Counted from the first letter of the stretch, positions 16,409 through 25,328 are shown. The stretch is 64,000 nucleotides of DNA from Fibrisoma montanum (GCF_003583365.1 NZ_QXED01000001.1:1116001-1180000), one strand, 5' to 3'. Notes: generated by a model from the sequence alone, not told the origin. Made by a program: numbers and translations.

Positions 16409-16936
16409 ATGTTAACGATAAACGATAAGACGTTCGTACCATTCATTACCGCCAGTGCCATCCAGGCACGCGTTCTCGAACTAGCCGAACAGATTAACCA
16501 GGATTACGCCACCAGACAGCCATTGATTGTAGTCGTCTTGAACGGAGCCTTCATTTTTGCGGCTGATTTGCTGAAGAATTTAACGATTCCCTGTGAGATC
16601 ACGTTCATTCGCGTAGCATCCTACCACCAGACTACATCAACCGGGCAGCTCCGTCAGATTCTGGGTCTGTCGCAATCGGTGACCAATCGCGACCTGATCA
16701 TTGTTGAAGATATCGTTGATACGGGGTTTACCATCAGCGAGATTCGCGATCAACTCAACGGCGACAATCCGGCTTCAATAGCCATCGCTACGTTGCTCTT
16801 TAAACCGGCAGCCCTTCAAAAGCCGCTCCACCTTAACTACGTTGGTTTTGAGATTGAAAACCGTTTTGTTCTGGGCTACGGCCTTGACTACGACGGTTTA
16901 GGCCGCAATACGAAAGACATTCTGGTACTGGCCTGA
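16409..16936 (+). CDS. hpt: Hypoxanthine phosphoribosyltransferase
   Basis: Purine salvage: converts hypoxanthine (and often guanine) plus PRPP to the nucleotide. At 175 residues it has the normal length for bacterial type I phosphoribosyltransferases. The PRPP-binding motif LIIVEDIVDTG spans about 96-106. The VVLNGAFIFAADL segment carries the pyrophosphate-binding loop, and FIRVASYHQTTSTG is the flexible loop over the active site. The C-terminal FVLGYGLDYDGLGRN motif is typical. It ends only 13 bases from the convergent nuoD stop codon. Confidence 0.95.
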   Translation: MLTINDKTFVPFITASAIQARVLELAEQINQDYATRQPLIVVVLNGAFIFAADLLKNLTIPCEITFIRVASYHQTTSTGQLRQILGLSQSVTNRDLIIVEDIVDTGFTISEIRDQLNGDNPASIAIATLLFKPAALQKPLHLNYVGFEIENRFVLGYGLDYDGLGRNTKDILVLA

Positions 16937-16949
16937 TCATTCCGTCGGC

Positions 16950-18182
16950 CTACCGATCCACTTCTCCCATCACGACGTCGATCGAACCGATGATAGCCAC
17001 CAGATCGGCCAGCATAGCGCCCCGGCTGATTTCGCTGATGACGGACAGGTTGTGGTAGCTGCACGACCGACATTTGGCCCGAACCGGTACGTCGGACTTA
17101 CCGTCGGTCCGAAAGAAGAAGCCAAGCTCCCCTTTTGCACTTTCGGCCCGTGCGTAGAAGTCCATCGCTTTGGGACGAATTTTCTTGGGCACAAGCGCCT
17201 GCGGATCGTAGTCGCGGGTACGTTTGTGCGTGCCAGTCAGTTGATCGAGGCATTGTTCAATAATGCGTAACGACTCCCGACACTCCAGCACCCGTACGTT
17301 GTTGCGGTCCCAGCAGTCGCCCACCGTACCGACCTGCCCGGTTCCAATCGGTATGTCGAACTCCAGCTCGGGATAAACCGAATAGCCATCGACCCGGCGC
17401 AGGTCGTACCGCAGCCCTGAGCCACGCAGAACTGGCCCAGTACAGCCGTAGTTTATTGCTACCGGCAGGGGCAATACGCCAACATTTGCCGTTCGTTTTA
17501 CAAAAATCTCGTTGTCGATAACGAGTTGCTGAAGTTCATTCAACTTCGGGATGAGGTACTTCGTGAATTCGCGGCAGCGTTCTTCAAAGCCAACCGGCAG
17601 ATCGTAGAATAGGCCACCAATCCACATATAATTATAAAGCATCCGGGCGCCACTTACCCACTCCAGCAACCGTTGAATGTGTTCGCGGTCGCGCATGAGC
17701 CACAGAAACGGGGTATAAGCGCCGATGTCCAGCGCATACGTACCGATAGCGACAAAATGAGCGGCAATGCGGTTAAGCTCGGCCACCAGTACCCGAATGT
17801 ACTCGGTCCGTTTCGGGAGATCGCCCTGAATCCCCAACATTCGTTCGACACCCATCACCCAGGCGTGTTCACTGGTCATGGCCGAGAGGTAGTCGAGTCG
17901 ATCAACAAAGGGTATAGTTTGGTTAAACGGCAGCGATTGCGCGTGTTTTTCGAAGCACCGGTGCAGGTAGCCCAGGTGAGGTACTACGTCAACAATAATC
18001 TCACCGTCGGTCACAACTTCGAACCGGAGTACGCCATGCGTTGAGGGGTGCTGTGGCCCCATGTTCAGGATCATCTGCCCTTCGTCGAGCAACTCAGGCT
18101 GATGGATGTTCGGCTCCGACGCCCGAAAGTGGCCCGGTGCATATTCGTATTCTATGGTTTGTGTTGAGGCTGTCATGTGCAA
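16950..18182 (-). CDS. nuoD: NADH-quinone oxidoreductase subunit D
   Basis: NuoD is the 49-kDa subunit of complex I in the peripheral arm; with NuoB it forms the quinone-reduction site. Conserved features are LNMGPQHPSTHGVLRF (about 39-54), HLGYLHRCFEK, PFVDRLDYLSAM, GWCWDRN-like DCWDRNNVRV, ESAKGELGFF and the C-terminal VVMGEVDR, the normal end. The 410-residue length is standard. The start may be ATG 18182 or ATG 18176. It stands alone between hpt and rpmG, without nuoC or nuoE/F on either side, which is unusual for a complex I gene. Confidence 0.95.
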   Translation of the reverse strand: MHMTASTQTIEYEYAPGHFRASEPNIHQPELLDEGQMILNMGPQHPSTHGVLRFEVVTDGEIIVDVVPHLGYLHRCFEKHAQSLPFNQTIPFVDRLDYLSAMTSEHAWVMGVERMLGIQGDLPKRTEYIRVLVAELNRIAAHFVAIGTYALDIGAYTPFLWLMRDREHIQRLLEWVSGARMLYNYMWIGGLFYDLPVGFEERCREFTKYLIPKLNELQQLVIDNEIFVKRTANVGVLPLPVAINYGCTGPVLRGSGLRYDLRRVDGYSVYPELEFDIPIGTGQVGTVGDCWDRNNVRVLECRESLRIIEQCLDQLTGTHKRTRDYDPQALVPKKIRPKAMDFYARAESAKGELGFFFRTDGKSDVPVRAKCRSCSYHNLSVISEISRGAMLADLVAIIGSIDVVMGEVDR

Positions 18183-18272
18183 TACAAAGGTCGAAAGCGA
18201 ATGCCGTTACGCCAAAAACTTCCTGATTGTGGAACCTTAACCGGCTACAAATCATTACATTTTACAGAAAGA

Positions 18273-18305
18273 TTTTGTCCGATTAAATCGGTTTTCGTAC
18301 TTTTG
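18273..18305 (+). promoter_or_regulatory. rpmG operon promoter
   Basis: TTTTG at 18273-18277, a 20-base spacer, then TACTTTTG at 18298-18305. Both elements and the spacing fit the Bacteroidota consensus. The start codon of rpmG is 29 bases downstream of the -7 element. Confidence 0.65.
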
Positions 18306-18334
18306 CGATCCTATCGGGAAAACGACGTACAGAA

Positions 18335-18517
18335 ATGGCAAAGAAAGGTAATAGAGTACAGGTAATTCTGGAGTGCACTGAGCAGAAAGAGAGCGGTGTA
18401 CCTGGTATGTCGCGGTACATCACTACGAAGAACCGCAAGAACACGCCGAGCCGCATCGAGCGTAAGAAATACAATCCGTTCCTGAAACGTGTAACTGTTC
18501 ATAAAGAAATTAAGTAA
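18335..18517 (+). CDS. rpmG: 50S ribosomal protein L33
   Basis: The 60-residue protein matches L33: [12 protein letters not shown] near the start, [25 protein letters not shown] in the middle and TVHKEIK at the end (KYNPFLKR core). It has a single Cys and no CxxC pairs, so it is the zinc-independent (C-minus) form. In Bacteroidota rpmB (L28) usually comes just before rpmG; here the gene before it is the divergent nuoD, and the promoter starts the unit directly at rpmG. DUF4295 follows after 5 bases. Confidence 0.95.
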   Translation: MAKKGNRVQVILECTEQKESGVPGMSRYITTKNRKNTPSRIERKKYNPFLKRVTVHKEIK

Positions 18518-18522
18518 GCGTC

Positions 18523-18678
18523 ATGGCAAAAAAGGTAGTTGCAACCCTGAAAACGAAGGATAACGGTAAGGCTTTTGCTAAAGTTATTAAGGCCGTTAAG
18601 TCGCCGAAGACCGGCGCTTACACCTTCAAAGAAGAAATGGTTCCGGTTGACGAAGTACAGGCTGCGCTGAAAGGATAA
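18523..18678 (+). CDS. DUF4295 family protein (ribosome-associated gene cluster)
   Basis: A gene of 51 codons, ATG at 18523, 5 bases after rpmG. The product is small and very basic (MAKKVVATLKTKDNGKAFAK at the start, EEMVPVDEVQAAL near the end) and matches the DUF4295 proteins that follow rpmG throughout the Bacteroidota. The conserved position, size and charge suggest a ribosome-associated protein; structures of Bacteroidota ribosomes include an extra small protein, and this family is a candidate, which is inference. Confidence 0.9.
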   Translation: MAKKVVATLKTKDNGKAFAKVIKAVKSPKTGAYTFKEEMVPVDEVQAALKG

Positions 18679-18727
18679 TCCTGTCGCTCAGTGTTCCGTC
18701 AGCTTCCCGTACGTACACAAGACATTC

Positions 18728-18752
18728 AAAGTCCCCACAAGGGACTTTTTTT
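18728..18752 (+). terminator. Rho-independent terminator after rpmG-DUF4295
   Basis: Stem AAAGTCCC/GGGACTTT (18728-18735 with 18741-18748), loop CACAA, followed by a run of seven T. It separates the ribosomal pair from ftsY. Confidence 0.85.
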
Positions 18753-18850
18753 GTTGTAGTTTTGTTTGCAAGCAGTCCGTACGTCGTGCTACCGGAAAAG
18801 AGACTGCCTGAACAGCAGCGGGCCGACCTACGAACTAATTAACTACAGCT

Positions 18851-19807
18851 ATGGCATTATTTGGCTTCTTTTCCAAGGAGAAAAAAGAATCGCTTGACAA
18901 AGGGCTGGAAAAAACAAAAGACAGTTTTTTCTCGAAGCTGGGCCGGGCGGTCGTTGGTAAATCAAAAGTCGACGAAGAGGTTCTCGATGAACTCGAAGGC
19001 GTTCTGATCTCATCGGATGTAGGCGTTGAAACGACCGTCAAGATCATCCAGCGCATTGAGGAACGGGTAGCCCGCGACAGATACCTTGGTACAGACGAAC
19101 TCGACCGGATTCTCCGCGAGGAGATTGCGGCTCTGCTCTCCGACAATAAAACCGTTGACGTAAGCGACGACTTTACCCTTCCGGCCGGCAAGAAACCGTA
19201 CGTTATTATGGTGGTAGGGGTCAATGGTGTTGGCAAAACAACAACAATCGGCAAGCTCGCAGCCCAATTCCACAAGCGGGGTAAGCAGGTGGTACTGGGA
19301 GCCGGCGATACGTTCCGGGCGGCTGCCGTCGATCAGCTTAAGTTATGGGGCAACCGCGTGGGCGTGCCCGTCATTGAGCACGGCATGAACACCGACCCCT
19401 CGGCCGTTGCGTTTGATGCCGTCAAGAAAGCAGTCGATATGGGAGCGGATGTGGTAATTATCGACACCGCCGGCCGACTGCACACAAAGGTGAATCTGAT
19501 GAACGAACTGACCAAGATCAAGCGAGTGATGCAGAAGGTGATTCCGGACGCACCTCACGAAGTGCTGCTTGTTCTTGATGGTTCAACCGGTCAGAACGCA
19601 TTTATCCAGGCAACTGAGTTTACCAAAGCCACCGAAGTATCGGCGCTGGCCATTACCAAGCTCGATGGAACGGCGAAAGGGGGCGTGGTGATTGGCATTT
19701 CGGATCAATTCAGGATTCCGGTCAAGTACATTGGCGTCGGGGAGAAAATCGACGATCTGCAAACGTTCAACAAGATGGAGTTTGTGGATTCGTTCTTTAA
19801 GAAATAA
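18851..19807 (+). CDS. ftsY: Signal recognition particle receptor FtsY
   Basis: SRP receptor GTPase that docks ribosome-SRP complexes at the membrane. The 318 residues contain the N domain (about 15-105) and the G domain: P-loop GVNGVGKTT at 123-131, DTFRAAA (G2 region), DTAGR (G3), TKLDGTAKGG (G4 and following) and the C-terminal GVGEKIDDLQTFN. The long acidic A domain of the E. coli protein is absent; only a short amphipathic helix precedes the N domain, as usual in Bacteroidota. It lies in the conserved rpmG-DUF4295-ftsY-rimO order. Confidence 0.97.
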   Translation: MALFGFFSKEKKESLDKGLEKTKDSFFSKLGRAVVGKSKVDEEVLDELEGVLISSDVGVETTVKIIQRIEERVARDRYLGTDELDRILREEIAALLSDNKTVDVSDDFTLPAGKKPYVIMVVGVNGVGKTTTIGKLAAQFHKRGKQVVLGAGDTFRAAAVDQLKLWGNRVGVPVIEHGMNTDPSAVAFDAVKKAVDMGADVVIIDTAGRLHTKVNLMNELTKIKRVMQKVIPDAPHEVLLVLDGSTGQNAFIQATEFTKATEVSALAITKLDGTAKGGVVIGISDQFRIPVKYIGVGEKIDDLQTFNKMEFVDSFFKK

Positions 19808-19819
19808 GCCTTATTGTTT

Positions 19820-20296
19820 ATGCTACGTCTATGGCTGTGCCTGTTACTCATACTGACACTTAGGTCTTCTTTTGGACAAAAGCCGGCTTCTAAGAAGTCC
19901 CGAACTATGGCCCAAGTCAAGCAGGGCATCTGCGGTACTGTTATTGAGAAGCGGGGTAATTTCATGCCCAGCCCTGGCCAGCAGACACCAAACGGCCAGC
20001 CGGTAGTCCGGGAGGTGGTTATTTATCCGGTATTGAATAACACAAAAGTTAAGTCTACACCCGAGGGCTTTGTCGAATCCACCAATGGAGTGAAGCCAGT
20101 AAAGACAGTAAAGTCTAACAAGCAGGGCCGGTTTTGCGTCAGTCTGCCTGCCGGTCAATACTCAGTTCTGATACGTGAACCCAAGGGGCTATATGCCAAT
20201 ATTTACGACGGCCAGAACAATATTAATCCAATAACGGTGGAGAAAAACCGCTTGTCCCAAACTTCTCTGGAGATTACGCATCAGGCTGCATTTTAG
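19820..20296 (+). CDS. Secreted protein with carboxypeptidase-regulatory-like fold
   Basis: The protein has 158 residues from ATG 19820 (a TTG two codons earlier is less likely). A signal peptide (about 1-20, ending SSFGQ) is followed by a beta-rich region. TMAQVKQGICGTVIEKRGNFMPSPGQ and SNKQGRFCVSLPAGQYSVLIREPKGLYA have the pattern of a CarboxypepD_reg-like domain, which in Bacteroidota occurs on surface proteins. The two Cys residues may form a disulfide. It starts 12 bases after ftsY, so it is probably in the same transcript though its function is unrelated. Confidence 0.75.
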   Translation: MLRLWLCLLLILTLRSSFGQKPASKKSRTMAQVKQGICGTVIEKRGNFMPSPGQQTPNGQPVVREVVIYPVLNNTKVKSTPEGFVESTNGVKPVKTVKSNKQGRFCVSLPAGQYSVLIREPKGLYANIYDGQNNINPITVEKNRLSQTSLEITHQAAF

Positions 20297-20302
20297 CAGT
20301 TG

Positions 20303-20395
20303 ATGACAGCTATGATAATTTTTGGTTTCGTATCCATGCCTTTTGCCTGGCTGATTGTCCGGCGATTGCATTGCTCCGACAAACTGAAGGAGTGA
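20303..20395 (+). CDS. Possible 30-residue membrane microprotein
   Basis: A short reading frame starts 7 bases after the preceding stop. It would encode 30 residues with one hydrophobic stretch (MIIFGFVSMPFAWLIV) followed by a basic, charged end (RRLHCSDKLKE), the pattern of a single-pass inner-membrane microprotein. There is no homology evidence and a frame of this length can arise by chance. The remaining sequence up to rimO shows only a possible promoter-like ACTTTG near 20450. Confidence 0.25.
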   Translation: MTAMIIFGFVSMPFAWLIVRRLHCSDKLKE

Positions 20396-20503
20396 TTTTG
20401 TGTGGCATTAAATTACCGGTTCGATACAAATCCCTGCCTATTCGTACCGAACTTTGCGGCCCAAACTGCCGTTGACTAATCACGGCATTGTACAATTACA
20501 GTT

Positions 20504-21814
20504 TTGAAAACGAAAGGCTTACGTACCAACAAAATTAATATCGTCACACTAGGTTGCTCAAAGAATCTGGTTGATTCGGAGGTGCTGTTTACGCAGCTCA
20601 AGGGCAATGGCTATAATGTGACGCACGAATCGAAGAAAGACGACGCTAACATTGTCGTCATCAATACCTGCGGCTTTATTGACAACGCAAAGGAAGAATC
20701 CGTCAATACGATCCTGCGCTACGTCGACGCCAAAGAAGCGGGCGTGGTAGATAAGGTGTATGTAACGGGCTGCCTGTCGCATCGCTACAAGGATGAACTG
20801 GAAGTCGAAATTCCGACGGTAGATGCCTGGTTCGGCACGAATGAACTGCCCCGGCTGCTCAAGACCCTTAAAGCTGACTATAAGCATGAACTCGTTGGTG
20901 AACGGTTGCTGACAACTCCGGCTCATTTCGCCTACCTGAAAATTGCCGAAGGCTGCGACCGGCCCTGCTCATTTTGTGCAATTCCGTTAATGCGGGGTAA
21001 CCACGTATCCCGACCCATCGACGAGCTGGTGACTGAAGCCAGGTCGCTGGCCCGGCGCGGTACTAAAGAGTTAATTTTGATTGCCCAGGATCTGACTTAC
21101 TACGGTCTGGATCTGTACAAAAAACGGAACCTCAGCGAATTGATGGCCCGGCTTAGCGATGTAGAGGGCATCGATTGGATACGGCTGCAATACGCCTACC
21201 CATCGGGTTTCCCATTGGACGTACTGGATGTAATGCAGGAGCGGCCAAACATCTGCAAGTACCTCGACATGCCGTTGCAGACCGGATCGACCGAACTGCT
21301 CAAAATCATGCGCCGGGGCATCACGCGGGAGAAAACGGAAGCTTTGCTGGAAACCATTCGGGCTAAGGTGCCGGACATAACGCTCCGTACGACGCTGATC
21401 GTGGGACACCCCGGTGAAACCGATGCCATGTTTGAGGAAACGTACGATTTTGTTGAACGTATGCAGTTCGATCGTTTGGGCGTATTTACGTACTCGCACG
21501 AAGAAAACACGCATTCGTTCACCTTACCCGACAACATTCCGGCGGATGTTAAACAAGAACGGGCCGATGCACTCATGGACCTTCAGCAAGGTATCTCGTA
21601 CGAGCTGAACCAGAAGAAAGTCGGGCGGATTTATAAGACACTCTTTGACCGCAAAGAAGGCGGCTACTTCATCGGGCGGACCGAAGCCGATTCGCCCGAA
21701 GTTGATAACGAAGTACTGGTCCCAGCCACGCAATACGTCCGGGTTGGTGATTTTGCTCAGGTTCGCATTACAGAGGCCCACGAATTTGATTTATACGGCG
21801 AAGTTGTAGCCTGA
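20504..21814 (+). CDS. rimO: Ribosomal protein S12 methylthiotransferase RimO
   Basis: Radical-SAM enzyme that adds a methylthio group to an Asp of ribosomal protein S12. The UPF0004 domain carries cluster Cys18 (LGCSKN), Cys56 (NTCGF) and Cys90 (TGC); the radical-SAM motif is Cys151, Cys155 and Cys158 in EGCDRPCSFC; a TRAM domain forms the last 65 residues. The 436-residue length is normal. The frame opens with TTG at 20504 and gives the MKTKGLRTNKINIV start expected for the family, so a TTG start codon is likely. It follows the ftsY cluster. Confidence 0.95.
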   Translation: MKTKGLRTNKINIVTLGCSKNLVDSEVLFTQLKGNGYNVTHESKKDDANIVVINTCGFIDNAKEESVNTILRYVDAKEAGVVDKVYVTGCLSHRYKDELEVEIPTVDAWFGTNELPRLLKTLKADYKHELVGERLLTTPAHFAYLKIAEGCDRPCSFCAIPLMRGNHVSRPIDELVTEARSLARRGTKELILIAQDLTYYGLDLYKKRNLSELMARLSDVEGIDWIRLQYAYPSGFPLDVLDVMQERPNICKYLDMPLQTGSTELLKIMRRGITREKTEALLETIRAKVPDITLRTTLIVGHPGETDAMFEETYDFVERMQFDRLGVFTYSHEENTHSFTLPDNIPADVKQERADALMDLQQGISYELNQKKVGRIYKTLFDRKEGGYFIGRTEADSPEVDNEVLVPATQYVRVGDFAQVRITEAHEFDLYGEVVA

Positions 21815-21883
21815 TTGGTATTGCCCGCGGGGTACGAACCTTGCGGGTTTTTCAGTTGTTTTGCCGAGTAAACCCCACTCCGT

Positions 21884-23434
21884 ATGGATTGTCAGTACGT
21901 ACCGCTGTCAAAAATTGGTCAATTTTCTTCCCTTTTCCTTGATTACATCACCCGAAAAGACAGCTTACAGCCGTTCTACAGCCGTTTTCCTGATCTGGCT
22001 TCATTTGAGCAACAAATAAAAAATCGCTCATTTGATCAGCAACGGCGTCAGGTACTGGTAGATAGCCTTGAGCGTCAATACCAGCATATTGACAATAAGC
22101 CTGACTTTTCGCGCTTACTACAGCCTAATACGTTCGTCGTTACGACGGGGCACCAGCTGAATATCTTTACAGGACCGGTGTTTGTCATCTACAAACTCGT
22201 AACCACGATTAATCTGGCAAAACGGTTGAAGGAAGCCTATCCTGACTATGATTTTGTACCGATTTACTGGATGGCGAGTGAGGATCACGATTTTGCGGAG
22301 ATCAACCACTTTACGCTATTTGGTAAGCATTATGCCTGGCAAACGGAGCAGAGAGGAGCGGTTGGACGAATGAACCCCGCCGAATTGAAAGCGTTGTTCA
22401 GACAGATTCCGGAAAAGCTGACACTCTTTGAAAACGCTTATTTGCAGCACACGACACTGGCCGATGCTGTTCGCTACTACGTTCACGAGCTTTTTGGTAA
22501 AGAGGGTTTACTTAGCCTCGATGCCGACGACGCCAGTTTGAAGCGGATTTTTGCGCCAATCATGCGCGACGAACTCTTTAATCATAAATCCAGTGAACTG
22601 GTACAGCAGCAGACGCAGCGCCTGACCGACCTAGGCTACAAAACGGTAATTACTCCTCGCGATATCAATCTGTTTTTTTTGAACGACCAGCTTCGGGAGC
22701 GCCTTGAACGACTGGACGACGGACGATTCCGGGTGGTTCATACCAAGCAGTACTTTACAGAAGACGATCTGGTGAAGCTTCTTGACGAACACCCTGAGCA
22801 GTTCAGCCCAAACGTAGTCTTACGGCCGCTGTATCAGGAAACCATCCTGCCAAACCTTGCCTATATCGGTGGCCCCTCCGAAATTCCGTACTGGCTTCAG
22901 CTAAAAGGCGTATTTGATCACTACCAGACGCCTTTTCCAATCCTGATGCCGCGAAATTTTGCCATGTACGTTCCGGCGGTAAGTGCCAAGCGAATCCATA
23001 AACTCGGCCTGATGCCCGAGGACCTGTTCGCCGATGAAGTTTCGCTGAAACGCCAGTTCATTGAACAACATACAGCCCATGCTCTCCGGTTTGACAAGGA
23101 AAACGTGCAGGTGAATAAGGCACTGGATGGTATTCTGCACAAAGCAACTGTGGTTGACCCAACGCTCGAACGGGCTGTACTGGCTGAAACCAAGCGGTTC
23201 GCCAACGCAGTAGCCCGGCTGGAAAAGAAACTGCGACGAGCCGAGGAACGCAATCAGGAAACTGGCATCCGGCAGTTGCTGGCCGTAAAACATGAATTGT
23301 TTCCCAACGGGGGTATGCAGGAGCGGACCGAAAACTTCCTGACCTTCCAGTTAAACGACAAAGCCTTTCTGCAAAAGCTGCTTACCGTATTCGATCCGTT
23401 CGACTTCCGTATGCAGCTTTGTCTGGAATCATGA
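21884..23434 (+). CDS. bshC: Bacillithiol biosynthesis cysteine-adding enzyme BshC
   Basis: BshC joins cysteine to GlcN-malate in the last step of bacillithiol synthesis, the low-molecular-weight thiol of Bacteroidota and Firmicutes. The 516-residue length is typical. Recognisable segments are VTTGHQLNIFTGPVFVIYKL (about 86-105, nucleotide-binding-like GHQ motif), PIYWMASEDHDFAEI, and RPLYQETILPNLAYIGGPSE. The C-terminal coiled-coil helix (about 420-465) is also a family trait. bshA and bshB are not in the window. Its stop overlaps the next start (ATGA), so it is translationally coupled to the cyclo-ligase gene. Confidence 0.95.
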   Translation: MDCQYVPLSKIGQFSSLFLDYITRKDSLQPFYSRFPDLASFEQQIKNRSFDQQRRQVLVDSLERQYQHIDNKPDFSRLLQPNTFVVTTGHQLNIFTGPVFVIYKLVTTINLAKRLKEAYPDYDFVPIYWMASEDHDFAEINHFTLFGKHYAWQTEQRGAVGRMNPAELKALFRQIPEKLTLFENAYLQHTTLADAVRYYVHELFGKEGLLSLDADDASLKRIFAPIMRDELFNHKSSELVQQQTQRLTDLGYKTVITPRDINLFFLNDQLRERLERLDDGRFRVVHTKQYFTEDDLVKLLDEHPEQFSPNVVLRPLYQETILPNLAYIGGPSEIPYWLQLKGVFDHYQTPFPILMPRNFAMYVPAVSAKRIHKLGLMPEDLFADEVSLKRQFIEQHTAHALRFDKENVQVNKALDGILHKATVVDPTLERAVLAETKRFANAVARLEKKLRRAEERNQETGIRQLLAVKHELFPNGGMQERTENFLTFQLNDKAFLQKLLTVFDPFDFRMQLCLES

Positions 23435-24051
23435 CCAAGACGGAGCTACGAAAACGATTTCTGGCCAGGCGCAGAGCGCTGTCGGCCGAAGACGTGACCA
23501 AACGTAGTGAACAGATTGCCAACGGTTTTTTTGATTACTTTTTCAACAGCGGTCGAGTCGACCAATACGTTGGCCTGGCGCTCGCCAACGCAACGAATTG
23601 TGTTTACCTGCACACATTTCTCCCAATTCAGCGGCAAAATGAGGTTAATACCTGGCTGATTGTTCATCGTGCATGGCAGGCTTTTCCTCAGGTTCGGGTA
23701 GTAGCGTCCGTGACCGATATAACTACGAACCGGCTGACCCATTGCCTGCTTACGCCCCAGACTGAACTACGCGAAAATCGTTGGGGCATTCCGGAGCCGA
23801 TTTCAGTGGGCCAACCGATCAATCCTGAAGATTTAGACATGGTCCTGGTGCCTTTACTCACATTTGATCAGAGAGGTCACCGAGTTGGCTATGGCAAAGG
23901 TTACTACGATCGATTCCTGAGCGAGTGTCGTCCTGATTGTCTTAAAATTGGCCTGTCGTTGTTTGAGCCGGTAAAATTGATTTCCGATACTGAGCCAAGC
24001 GATGTGGCTTTAAATTTCTGTATTGACCCTGAACAGGTTCACGCATTTTGA
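23431..24051 (+). CDS. 5-formyltetrahydrofolate cyclo-ligase
   Basis: Converts 5-formyl-THF to 5,10-methenyl-THF with ATP. The 206-residue protein starts at ATG 23431, overlapping the bshC stop by 4 bases; the longer frame from 23419 lies inside bshC. Family motifs are the N-terminal RKRFLARRRAL, the HTFLPIQRQNEVNTW strand-loop and the C-terminal nucleotide loop GHRVGYGKGYYDRFL, the clearest signature. A catalytic role in folate metabolism is secure; the pairing with bshC is likely a matter of convenience. Confidence 0.92.
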   Translation: MTKTELRKRFLARRRALSAEDVTKRSEQIANGFFDYFFNSGRVDQYVGLALANATNCVYLHTFLPIQRQNEVNTWLIVHRAWQAFPQVRVVASVTDITTNRLTHCLLTPQTELRENRWGIPEPISVGQPINPEDLDMVLVPLLTFDQRGHRVGYGKGYYDRFLSECRPDCLKIGLSLFEPVKLISDTEPSDVALNFCIDPEQVHAF

Positions 24052-24112
24052 CCTTCGACCTGCTATTGTCCAATTTTCGACGATTCACTTTAGTAAAGCA
24101 AAACTTTCGCCG

Positions 24113-24120
24113 TACCTTTG
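24113..24120 (+). promoter_or_regulatory. asd promoter, -7 element TACCTTTG
   Basis: TACCTTTG fits TAnnTTTG, 50 bases before the asd start codon. A TTTAG-like element around 24089-24092 could serve as the -33 region. Confidence 0.5.
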
Positions 24121-24170
24121 CGTCAGGCCGCCGGATGCGGTCAATTTCACAATAAATTGGCATAAATAAT

Positions 24171-25187
24171 ATGAAAATCGCAGTCGTAGGGGCTACCGGC
24201 CTGGTCGGTGGCGAAATCCTGAAAGTGTTGGAAGAACGCAACTTCCCCGTGACCGAACTCATTCCCGTTGCTTCCGAACGTTCGGTCGGTAAACAGGTTG
24301 AGTTCAAGGGTAAACAGTTCACGGTTGTCAGCTTTGAGGATGCCATCGCAGCTAAACCTGCCATTGCGATCTTTTCGGCAGGTGGCAGCACATCGCTGGC
24401 GCTGGCACCGAAGTTTGCCGAAGCAGGCATTACAGTCATCGATAATTCGTCGGCCTGGCGCATGGACCCGACCAAAAAGCTCGTTGTGCCCGAAATCAAC
24501 GCCAATACATTAACGGCAGAGGATAAAATAATTGCGAACCCCAACTGCTCAACGATCCAGATGGTAGTGGCGCTAAAGCCGCTGCACGACCACTATAAAG
24601 CGAAGCGGATCGTTGTCTCGACGTACCAGTCCGTGACGGGGACCGGTAAGGCGGCTGTAGATCAGTTGTTTGCTGAACGTGAAGGCAAGCAGGAAACCGA
24701 AAAGGTGTACCCCCACCCAATCGACCTGAACGTACTGCCGCACATCGACGTCTTCCTCGACAATGGCTACACCAAGGAAGAAATGAAGATGGTCAACGAG
24801 ACCAAAAAGATCATGGGTGATGATTCGATCCGCGTTACAGCCACGACTGTCCGGATTCCAACGATTGGTGGTCACTCGGAAGCTGTGAATGTTGAGTTCG
24901 AAAACGAATTTGAACTGACCGACGTAGTCGAGTTGCTGACAAATGCAGAAGGGGTTATTGTTCAGGACGATCCACAAAACAAAGTCTATCCAATGCCGCT
25001 AACGGCTCACGGCAAAGACGAGGTGTTTGTTGGCCGTATCCGGCGCGACGAAACACAGCCCAAGACGTTGAATTTTTGGTGCGTAGCTGACAATCTCCGC
25101 AAAGGAGCTGCAACCAACGCTGTGCAGATCGCCGAGTATCTGGTGAAGCATGAGTTGGTTGAGGTTATAGAACGCTCAGCGGTGTAA
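24171..25187 (+). CDS. asd: Aspartate-semialdehyde dehydrogenase
   Basis: Reduces aspartyl phosphate to aspartate semialdehyde with NADPH, the branch point to lysine/diaminopimelate, threonine and methionine. The 338 residues carry the Rossmann start VVGATGLVGGEILKVLEER, the catalytic Cys126 in NPNCSTIQ, the STYQSVTGTGKAA segment and the C-terminal WCVADNLRKGAATNAVQIAE with the catalytic His region before it (GGHSEAVNVEF). The length is that of the bacterial short form. It is flanked by its own promoter and terminator and is likely monocistronic. Confidence 0.96.
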   Translation: MKIAVVGATGLVGGEILKVLEERNFPVTELIPVASERSVGKQVEFKGKQFTVVSFEDAIAAKPAIAIFSAGGSTSLALAPKFAEAGITVIDNSSAWRMDPTKKLVVPEINANTLTAEDKIIANPNCSTIQMVVALKPLHDHYKAKRIVVSTYQSVTGTGKAAVDQLFAEREGKQETEKVYPHPIDLNVLPHIDVFLDNGYTKEEMKMVNETKKIMGDDSIRVTATTVRIPTIGGHSEAVNVEFENEFELTDVVELLTNAEGVIVQDDPQNKVYPMPLTAHGKDEVFVGRIRRDETQPKTLNFWCVADNLRKGAATNAVQIAEYLVKHELVEVIERSAV

Positions 25188-25214
25188 TGAGTTAGCCACA
25201 GAATTAATTTATAG

Positions 25215-25245
25215 AACGTCCGTTCCGTGGAACGGACGTTTTTTG
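25215..25245 (+). terminator. Rho-independent terminator after asd
   Basis: Perfect 12-bp stem AACGTCCGTTCC/GGAACGGACGTT (25215-25226 with 25229-25240), two-base loop, followed by T-rich sequence (TTTTG TTTG). Confidence 0.9.
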
Positions 25246-25328
25246 TTTGTTTAAATTATAACCAGGTAATCAATTCGAATAAGAAAGTATATTTTATCCT
25301 GACACATTGTTTTACTCAACCAGACAAC

